Positions 56,719 through 64,000 of a stretch of 64,000 nucleotides of DNA are shown piece after piece. The DNA comes from Hemibagrus wyckioides (taxonomy: Eukaryota; Chordata; Actinopteri; Siluriformes; Bagridae): assembly GCF_019097595.1 (NCBI RefSeq), contig NC_080710.1:30031780-30095779 (forward strand), read 5' to 3'. Numbering within the stretch: the first letter of the stretch is position 1; each line of letters opens with the position of its first letter. The notes under the pieces are model-generated. The model worked only from the letters and a program-made list of their open reading frames with translations, was not told the origin of the DNA and did no database searches. A program made the position numbers and the translations under genes.

Positions 56719-57300
56719 TTCTAACAATGGATATTGATACAAAGCAGCTTTACCGAAATATATTCATTCTGCGTATACATTATAAATCTAGCCCTAATGA
56801 GCAAGCAGGGAGGTGATGTTGGAAAAGAAAAACTCCCTGAGACAACATGAGGAAGACTCAAAAAGGAAGCCATTCTCATCTGTGTGTGATTATAAATGGT
56901 TTCCCTCCTATAACTGTGTGCTGTATGGACAAAAAGTGAGTTTAATTGTGTTACCAGGACAGTAATGCTAGTTTTAACATAAAGTCATTCTTGTTAAAGT
57001 TATCAACTGTTCACTGATGGAGACTTGAGTTGTAGCTTAGTGGTGAAGGTGTTGGACTACTGATAAGAAGGTTGTGAGTTTGAATCCCAGCTCCATAAAG
57101 CTGTCACTGCTGGACGCCTGAGCAAGGCCCTTAACCCGCTGTTGAATAAAATAAATTAAATTGTAAGTTGCTCTGGATAAGGGTGTCTGCCAAATGCCAG
57201 AAATGTAAATCAGTGCAAAACTGCATCTCCATGGTTTCCGCTATACCATCCAAAAAAAGAAAGTAATCTGGCTTAAGCCATTTGTTAATAGCAAACAAAA
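56719..57300 (-). repeat. Dispersed repeat family Z copy, tail to tail with the previous and split by a V-SINE
   Basis: It opens TCTAACAATGGATATTGATA, then AAGCAGCTTTACCGAAATAT, CCTAATGAGCAAGCAGGG, AAACTCCCTGAGACAACATG, TTTTAACATAAAGTCATTC and GTTCACTGATGGAGACTTG. The V-SINE at 57025-57210 follows, and family Z sequence may continue for some tens of bases beyond it. Confidence 0.7.
57025..57210 (+). mobile_element. V-SINE, near full length, inserted in family Z
   Basis: TGTAGCTTAGTGGTGAAGGT (A box), GGTTGTGAGTTTGAATCCCA (B box), GCAAGGCCCTTAACCCGCTG, then GTAAGTTGCTCTGGATAAGG, GTCTGCCAAATGCCAG and AAATGTAAAT. The tail stem-loop is intact. Confidence 0.9.
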
Positions 57301-58160
57301 CAAAGTAGGCTAGATGCCATGATTTAAGCCTCATTTCTTTGCTGAAAGCCGAGAGAGGGCTTAGACCTGATTTACACTAGTCAGCTCTGCTTAAGTGAAG
57401 ACACGCACTCTTAATCAACGCCGTTCGGCTGAAAAACTACTTTTCTTGATCTTTACTTGATGACTGTGCTGCTGCTATAACTATGAAGGATGATCTGATC
57501 AGAAAGCTGGACAGAGCCTCAATGTACTTTATAGATTCTTTCTTCAATTTCATTCTCACAACATTGTCAATAAAAATATAACCCTGAGTTTCCGATGGCA
57601 CGAGTGCAACGGCTCTGTGCCATTGTTTTCCAACGGTGCATGAGCAGAATAAATGGTGCTTGTAATCACGGCAGTGTGTGTGCGTGTAGACACGCCGGGA
57701 GAGATAAGATACAAAACCAGAGGAGGTAACTAGCAGGATGGGAAGCACCAATCATCCGTCTATTCGAACCCCCTACCAGCCTCCCCCACAGGGTCGATGA
57801 TGATGTTGGTTTAAACATGCTGGGTAATGGGATTGCTGGAGTATGGAGGAGGAAAAGAAAATCTTATTTCCAGCCAAGCTGAGCTATTCTATCTGTTCCG
57901 CTAATGGGGGAAGGGACGCGTGTATTCATGTTCCACCTCCACCATTTTTCATCAGCGAAGATAAAGCGGTTGTTAAAAATTCACCACAAGTTTCAACCCT
58001 GTCCTGCCTGCCTTTTGAAGATGGCTTTTCAATACAATGTTTTACATGCTCGGTTTCACTTCACTGCCCATGAAGAGGAAAGGATCGTTTTCACCAGCTT
58101 ACATTTATATATTTATTTAGTTTGTAGCTTTTCACAGGTTGGAATGAACTTTGTCCCTGA
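57301..58160. other. Repeat-poor stretch, possible conserved non-coding sequence
   Basis: TCAACGCCGTTCGGCTGAAA, GACACGCCGGGAGAGATAAG, GGTCGATGATGATGTTGG and GCTTTTCAATACAATGTTTT lie in mixed-composition sequence. A 104-codon minus frame (57437-57751) and 103-codon plus frame (57904-58215) have no recognisable domain. Confidence 0.25.
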
Positions 58161-58788
58161 CAGCAAGCTCAAGCAATCTATCAGAAACCAGAGCTTGTGT
58201 AGTGTATATTCCTGAAAAACTCACTATACCTAACAAACACAAAAAAATAATTACAAAAGAAATTTAGATTGAAAATGCCAAAAGTATCCCTTGTAACCAT
58301 TCTGGTACGAAATATGCTAATTTATTATTGGATGTGACCTCCGGAAAGACAGCAACCCAAAAATGTAACTCAACTGAAAAAAATAAATCAATAAATAAAA
58401 GAAAGAAGTCAAATCTTTGTCGTGTTATCTGACTATAGAGCTGATCTGAAAAACGCTGTGTGTTGCAGGGTTATAACCCAGAGCTCAGGGAGAATGGACA
58501 CACTTGCCACGCAATCTGTTAGATTTAGAAGAGATGCTTTGAAGACATACAAGAGGTTAGAGACAGTTATGAAGATAAAATGTGTGCAAAGTTACGAGGA
58601 AGTATCTGTCTTTTGTAATATTGAAGGCCAATATCTCCTTCCAAACCAAACACTGAATGTAATGTTTTTTGTAAGGGTGTGTAAACGTTTGCACTCAATA
58701 ACCTTGAATGCATTTCAGTTTGTTTATACTTTATATATATGTAATATGTATTGTTGTAGTGCATTTAAAAGTGAATAGATGTTGCATA
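58161..58788. other. No recognisable feature
   Basis: A 118-codon plus frame (58422-58778) has no recognisable domain. AAATAAATCAATAAATAAAA lies near 58380. Confidence 0.45.
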
Positions 58789-58790
58789 TA

Positions 58791-59297
58791 CAGTGGAACC
58801 TTGGCATACGAATGCCCTCCCTTAAGAATTTAAATTTTGCAAGAAATTTGCATCAGCATACAAAGTATTTTCTGCATACGAACGAACTGGGGGCTGTTCA
58901 AAACTGGTTTACGAATTTCTTTTCCGTCAGCAAAATCTGTTTGGAAAGAGTCGACCCACGATACTAATGTTGCCTTCAGCGTGCGTTCTAAAGCTAGGTG
59001 ATTTTTCGGGTGTTTTTTTGTTGACAGATTGGTGGCGTAGGCGGTCTGTTCTATTTTTAGCCCAAGCTTGGTGGCACAACTTCCTGTGAGGACCCTTGAC
59101 ATGGAATGCTTGGCTTGGGTCAGTTCTTTGTAAGCAGCCAAACAGTTTCCATACGCTTCGTATCGGTCATATTTTTGGGCGGCTGGAACGGATTATCTGC
59201 ATTTACATTATTTCTTATGGGAAAATTAGTTTCACAATTAAAATTTTCACCTTAAGAACTCACCTCCAGAATGAATTACATTTGTATGCTGAGGTTC
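58791..59297. mobile_element. TA-target MITE, copy 3, right end cut by a V-SINE
   Basis: The left terminus CAGTGGAACCTTGGCATACG is preceded by TA at 58789. The right side reads GTATGCTGAGGTTC and then passes straight into a V-SINE tail, so the last seven or so bases of the terminus are missing. The interior is the longest of the three copies and shares CCAAGCTTGGTGGCACAACT and GGAACGGATTATCTGCATTT. Confidence 0.85.
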
Positions 59298-59461
59298 ATT
59301 TACATTTCTGGCATTTGGCAGACACCCTTATCCACAGCGACTTACATTTTTATCTCACTTTGTACAACTGAGCAATTGAGGGTTAAGGGCCTTGCTCAGG
59401 GGCCCACCAGTGGCAGCTTGGTGGACCAAACACCTTAACTACTAAGCTACCACATCCCCCA
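59298..59461 (-). mobile_element. V-SINE, left arm of a head-to-head pair
   Basis: Inverted TTTACATTTCTGGCATTTGG, CCCTTATCCACAGCGACTTA (intact GGATA loop), GAGCAATTGAGGGTTAAGGG, GGTGGACCAAACACCTTAAC and CTAAGCTACCACATCCCCCA. The B-box segment is deleted. Confidence 0.9.
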
Positions 59462-59472
59462 CAGCCCATTTT

Positions 59473-59650
59473 GGGGGATGTGGTAGCTTAGTGTTTAAGG
59501 GGCTGATTGGAAGGTTGGGAGTTCAAATCCCATGCCCTGGGCCCTGGAGCAAGGCCCTTAACCCTCAATTGCTCAGTTGTACAAAATGAGATAAAAATGT
59601 AAGTCGCTGTGGATAAGGGTGTCTGCAGAAATGTAATGTAATGTAATGAA
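59473..59650 (+). mobile_element. V-SINE, right arm of a head-to-head pair
   Basis: GGGGGATGTGGTAGCTTAGT, AAGGTTGGGAGTTCAAATCC (B box), GCAAGGCCCTTAACCCTCAA, GTAAGTCGCTGTGGATAAGG and GTCTGCAGAAATGTAATG. It ends in TGTAATGTAATGTAATG, the TGTAA-type 3' repeat known for L2-clade LINE/SINE tails such as UnaL2. Confidence 0.92.
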
Positions 59651-60599
59651 AGTGAATCAGCAGTTATGGCCAATCAGCACCAAGAATTCCAGCAGCACTG
59701 TGGTATAACCCATAATGTGAACTTGTGATTGCTTCCTTTGGCTGTTTTTAGCCTTTGAACTCCACACAACTGCTCTGGCTTTTGTTTCTGCTGCTTTTTC
59801 CTATTTCTCTTCCAAGCTTAAGCTGCTGTAAAGAAACCACAGAGGGTTTTTTCCTTGTCTGGCCTAAATAAGATATCTGGGTCTTTTTCAGGAAGCCAGC
59901 CATCTGACAAGCAAGGCCACGATCATGTGCAGATTTAGATCATGCAGCACAGAACAGTGGCACCATGACCCATATATTTCTTATTTAAAGCATGTTTCAC
60001 TGACAGCCAGGAGAACATTTTAAAAGGTAGTCTGTCTGCTCAGAGGACACAGGTATAATCAGACAACACGAGGAACAATTACTCCAGCTGTCTGGAGCTG
60101 TCTCAAACAGCTGATGGCTCTCAGTAACCTAAACAGAAGCAAAAAGCTTCTCTAAAGGAACACTTAGCTTAAGGAGCACTGCTAGTCTCGGTACGTCTGA
60201 GATGGCGCACATCCTCTTTCCACAAGTGTTCGGATGTTGTTTGAGAGCTATAAGAAAAACTGCTGTATGGAAAAGAAATCACAATTCTTCTCCTTTACTT
60301 ATAGAATGTTGAAAAACAGACAAAGATCTAGATATTAAAAGTCATTGTATTCCTAATAATCGAACTTAAACTCAATTAAATTCATAGAATTAAAAATATC
60401 TAATTTAAAAAAGACCTACACATTAATGTCTATTTGTTTTGGGGCAGCTCAGATGTTTAACTTGTGACTTGTGTGTATGTGAAGATTTTTCATTTGAAGA
60501 TTTTATCCATCAGAACTAAAGTTATACAGAAATGTCTTCTTGAATTTTCTAACGAAATCTTGAATATTAGCAATTTTCATCTAAAAATCTCTCAAAATA
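59651..60599. other. No recognisable feature
   Basis: Mixed sequence, AT-rich after 60240. Confidence 0.45.
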
Positions 60600-60850
60600 A
60601 TATACTGTAAGGTGCCATGTGCAGTAATCCCACAGTAGATGACATGATAAAGTGCCCTCTAGGCTGCCCCTGTGTGAGAGACTATGATAAAGTGCCTTTC
60701 CAGTAGATTCTCCATGATGCAGTGCTCTGCATGGTTCCCTTATGTACATCATCATAGAAACAACAATGTAGTGCCGTATCGGGCAGCATACCAGTGGAGA
60801 GAGTAAGATACACTGCCCTATAGGCTTACCTTCACGTGAGGAACTAAGGT
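60600..60850. repeat. Degenerate tandem repeat of AT(G/A)ATAAAGTGCC units
   Basis: ATGATAAAGTGCCCTCTAGG, ATGATAAAGTGCCTTTCCAG, ATGATGCAGTGCTCTGCATG, CAATGTAGTGCCGTATCGG and AAGATACACTGCCCTATAGG head successive units of roughly 40-50 bp. Confidence 0.7.
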
Positions 60851-60868
60851 GTAGGTGTTCTTTCACTT

Positions 60869-61152
60869 ATTCTTTCCTTCCTTCTTTCCTTCCTTCGTTC
60901 TTCCCTTCTTTCCTTCCTTCAATCTTTCCTTCTTTCCTTTCTTAGTTCTTCCTTCGTTCGTCCTTTAGACTTCCTTCATTCGTCCTTTCATTCTTTCCTC
61001 GTTCTTTCCTTCCTTGCTTGCTTCCTTCCTTCCTTGCTTCCGACCTTCCTTCCTTCCTACTTACCTTCCTTCCTTCTTCCCTTTCTTCCTCCCTAGTTCT
61101 TTCCTTCCTTCGTTCTTTCCTACTTTCCTTCGTTCCGTCCTTTCTTTCTTTT

Positions 61153-61199
<47 letters not shown>

Positions 61200-61200
61200 C
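60869..61200. repeat. Long polypyrimidine tract (TTCC/TTTC)n
   Basis: About 330 bp almost entirely of C and T on the plus strand: interrupted CTTCCTTC units first, then about 15 pure TTTC units at 61141-61199. The Lys/Glu/Arg-rich minus frame and Ser/Phe-rich plus frames are artefacts. Confidence 0.95.
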
Positions 61201-61300
61201 ATTATTATTTAATTGTCATTTTCATCTTATTTTTAATTTTCTTTTACTTGTCATTTTTATTTTCATTTGTATTTAATTTGAAGTTAAGTATTCATGTTAA
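61201..61300 (+). repeat. Segment duplicated at 63086-63180
   Basis: TTAATTGTCATTTTCATCTT, TTTTACTTGTCATTTTTATT and CATTTGTATTTAATTTGAAG match ATTGTAATTTTCATCCTATT, TTTTACTTGTCATTTTTATT and CATTTGTATTTAATTTTAAG at 63092 onward. In both places it follows a TTTC array. Confidence 0.75.
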
Positions 61301-61944
61301 GTTTATTTATTTGTTTTATTTTATTGCCTATGTACAACCTGTCCCCACGTATGAGAAAAACTTTATTTTCTCACTTCTGGGGCACATGTACAAACCTACA
61401 CTCAAGTTTTTAGTTTTAGAGAGAATAACTTGTACCTAACCAGACATCTTCAGGAACAAACTCTCATAAAACATGGAGGGAGAAAAAATCTGTAAATATC
61501 TATATATCATAATACCATGCTGACTGTCTTACTTCTTCTTCTTTTTTTCTTTTTTTTGCAAAACTAGCAATTATAAAATTCCTTTAACTTGTCAAGACCT
61601 GCACAAGAACTCTGGATATACATTATATTGCAGATTTATAAAGAACAAAATAAGAGGTTTCAAAGTTCAGTAGAACATGATATTCTTAGGAAAGGACTGT
61701 TTCCAAAGGGTTTGGTTGGATTAAGGGTTTGGTTCTAGTTTAAAGCCTTCATAAGAACCCCTTCTTCTAAGACTGTAAGAAACAGAGCTTTCATTTCCAT
61801 AAACATTTCCAAGTACACCATCATCTGGAGAACCCTTGAGGACCTGTGTGGTGTTGTTGAAGAACGTTGGGACTTTGATAAAACCAGAACTTCTTCAGAA
61901 TGTTGTGTAGAAGTTCCATCTACCAGAAAGGCAACAGAGAAAGA
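61301..61944. other. No recognisable feature
   Basis: AT-rich spacer. Confidence 0.45.
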
Positions 61945-61975
61945 ATTTATTTATTTATTTATTTATTTATTTATA
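61945..61975. repeat. (TTTA)n microsatellite
   Basis: About seven units. Confidence 0.95.
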
Positions 61976-62288
61976 CCTTAATCAGCTTCCATCCTCTAAC
62001 ATCCGTGCACCTGAGGTAAAATCCTCTTGGGTTGGATCAAATTCATGTTTATTAAACAAACAGGCATAGCTGAGGTCTCCAGAGATGGATTCGTTATCCA
62101 CACAATCCCCTTGTTAGACAGTGGGATTAATGTGACAAAGCTTAGAGGAAGAACACAATGTGTACCATGTGTCTGCTTGCATGTGTGGATTATTGCTTAA
62201 TAATGTTGCTGGCAAACTGCTGGGTGTGGTGAAACACAAAGCCATAATTATAGAGTAGGAGCTGGAGGCAAGGATACTATTCTTGTTG

Positions 62289-62289
<1 letters not shown>

Positions 62290-62322
<33 letters not shown>
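62290..62322. repeat. (CA)n microsatellite
   Basis: About 16 uninterrupted units. Confidence 0.97.
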
Positions 62323-62326
<4 letters not shown>

Positions 62327-62439
62327 CGCACAGAAAGCTATAATTTTCTGTGAGTATTCAGACCAGTATCGCCCACTTTCTTCTTTCTCAAGAGTTTGCC
62401 TTTATGAATGAAGTAAAACTCACTGTTATAATCTCTCTC

Positions 62440-62476
62440 ACTCACACACACACACACTCACACACACACACACACA
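62440..62476. repeat. (CA)n microsatellite, interrupted
   Basis: CA units with CT interruptions. Confidence 0.95.
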
Positions 62477-63065
62477 AACAAACTATCTTACTATGCTTGT
62501 GAACGCCTCACACTGACATCAATATTCCTGGAGGTAATTAATGCTCTGCTGCACCTACATCTAACCATAACCAATGCAACCAAAAATAAAATCTTTTTGT
62601 TCATTTTTTTAAAAGAATTAAAAGCAATAAAGTAACCACAACACCTCCAAAAGGTCAAAACTATTAGTAATCCCTATACTTTATAGGGACCTCATGGTAG
62701 CCATAATGCTATGATGGTAATGACATCATTTCCCACATCAGAAGGAGAGGGGGAAAAAAAGACATATCGGATGCCTCCCATATGGTGTGTCTTTTGTTTG
62801 CTCTGAGCATGTAAAGCTCATAAAGTCCACATGAAGCACACTTCCAGGCCTGAGAGGCTACCGGTTCTGTTGTACTGTAGTGAAATTCAAACATTCATGA
62901 AACATTTTAGACTGAAATTAGCAGCACAGCAGACAATACAGTATTGACTAGCTTAGCGACAAGCTAGCTGGCTAGCATTAGTGATAATGCTAAAAAAAAA
63001 GTGATTAGCATGGTCATTGTTATAGATTTAACCAAGCTGCTATAAACTCATTAAAAGTAGAAAAG
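62477..63065. other. No recognisable feature
   Basis: Contains GACTAGCTTAGCGACAAGCT and AGCTGGCTAGCATTAG near 62947-62980, similar in flavour to 24300-25090 but without repeating units. Confidence 0.4.
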
Positions 63066-63092
63066 GTCTTTCTTTCTTTCTTTCTTTCCTTT
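63066..63092. repeat. (TTTC)n microsatellite
   Basis: About six units ending in CCTTTT, directly before the duplicated segment. Confidence 0.93.
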
Positions 63093-63180
63093 TATTGTAA
63101 TTTTCATCCTATTTTTAATTTCCTTTTACTTGTCATTTTTATTTACATTTGTATTTAATTTTAAGTGAAGTATTAGTATT
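63086..63180 (+). repeat. Second copy of the 61201 segment
   Basis: Same order of words as at 61201-61300, with only small differences. It lies about 40 bp before family X copy C. Confidence 0.75.
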
Positions 63181-63221
63181 CCGTTGACTAGCTGAGATTC
63201 AGGCATCTGAGTCAGGGATAT

Positions 63222-63718
63222 TAACCCTTTTTTACCAGTTCCATTTACATCCTGAATGGACTTATAGGACGTTTTCAATCAGTGTAAATAAATGAATGAT
63301 ATTCAGGCTGCGAGTCTGATCTAAAACGAGTCAGTGTGTTTTAGACGTGTGTTTTTCCCTCTGTCGGAGAACCTTACACAGAATTTTACTGGTTGAAGAT
63401 AAATTTGAGCTGCTTTTTAGATGAACAATCACTTGGAGAACATCTCAGAGAGCAGAAATGGGTTTGATATCAACATTTACTTTGAAGATACAAACATTTG
63501 TGTGGGAAAAATTAGCAGTTTTTGTTTCTTTGGAACTTTTCTATGATATATATGAACCTCTAGTAGTGCGGGGAAAAACAGAAATACATCTGAAACACTA
63601 CAAATTCTTAAAGTCCTGAGTGTCTCCTTTCATATGAGCTTCATATTAACCACCACTGTGGAGTGGAACATGACAAAGACATTCAGTGCTGAACATGGAC
63701 ACAATAAAAACAGGAGCC
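63222..63718 (+). repeat. Dispersed repeat family X, copy C
   Basis: CGTTTTCAATCAGTGTAAAT, GTGTTTTTCCCTCTGTCGGA, GAACCTTACACAGAATTTTA, GGGTTTGATATCAACATTTA, CATATGAGCTTCATATTAAC and ATGGACACAATAAAAACAGG align with copy A throughout. The 3' end is again AAACAGGAG. This and copy A are the closest pair. Confidence 0.87.
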
Positions 63719-64000
63719 AACTCCACTACATTTGTCTAAGCATGTGTACATAATATTCCTCACTGATGAAGATCTGGATAAGCGACAGAGATGTCTGAAT
63801 GGTGACAGCTACAATTTAATATCTCATCATTAATGCTGAGTTTATGCTTATCATTGATGCACATCAGTTTGAAGTGGTTATGTTTTTGTTTCCCATTGAT
63901 GCTTCATGATACCACGAGTCCCTGGAGCAAAGCAGGGAACAAATATGTCCTACATTGTCCAATTATCTTTAAACAGTCTGAATTATTATTATTATTATTA
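63719..64000. other. Unrecognised spacer ending in the start of an ATT array
   Basis: Nothing is recognised until TTATTATTATTATTATTA at the window edge, a trinucleotide array that runs off the end. Confidence 0.6.

Noticed and set aside
60942..61439. Lys/Glu/Arg-rich minus frame and Ser/Phe/Leu-rich plus frame
   Set aside because: Product of the polypyrimidine tract.

Overview
This window looks like non-coding DNA from a teleost fish, most likely an otophysan and plausibly a catfish. The evidence is the repeat content: many V-SINE-type tRNA-derived elements, DANA/mermaid-like SINEs, old Tc1/mariner copies, TA-flanked MITEs, and very long di- to pentanucleotide microsatellites. The species-level guess is inference and rests on repeat resemblance only. 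I found no intact protein-coding gene, no tRNA or rRNA gene and no CRISPR array. The only recognisable protein remnants are dead Tc1-like transposases. The window is best read as a gene desert or the inside of a very large intron.

Layout. From 1 to 9 kb there is an imperfect GAT-rich array, a TA array, a hAT-like MITE fragment, copy A of an unnamed dispersed repeat (family X), a truncated V-SINE, two decayed DANA-like SINEs, and a MITE nested in a copy of a second dispersed family (Z). From 9 to 20 kb there are repeat-poor islands, AAT, GAA and TTTTA arrays, a G-rich minisatellite (15.7-16.2 kb), V-SINE and other SINE pieces, and family Y and Z copies. From 20 to 31 kb there is a TCTTC array, a Tc1 remnant, an old four-unit tandem repeat (24.3-25.1 kb), more Z, Y and V-SINE copies, a CTGACC-type minisatellite and the best DANA-like SINE. 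From 31 to 38 kb there is a homeodomain-motif-rich island, a second MITE copy, a tRNA-derived SINE, an array of about 30 units carrying CCAAT boxes, and another conserved-looking island.

From 38 to 42 kb lie two Tc1-like elements: a near-perfect 503-bp foldback element and a 1.2-kb element with a dead transposase. A 99-bp AT array and family X copy B follow. From 43 to 49 kb there is a dense graveyard of Z copies and V-SINEs, with nested insertions and a TTTCC array that grew inside a Z copy. From 49 to 58 kb there are further SINEs, MITE-like repeats and several repeat-poor islands. From 58 to 64 kb there is a third MITE copy joined to two V-SINEs in head-to-head palindrome, a degenerate tandem repeat, a long polypyrimidine tract and family X copy C.

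Nothing in the sequence shows genes working together. The functional candidates are the repeat-poor islands, possibly distal enhancers, and the structured tandem repeats. Boundaries of decayed repeats are approximate, usually within 10-30 bases. Family letters X, Y and Z are labels used here only.
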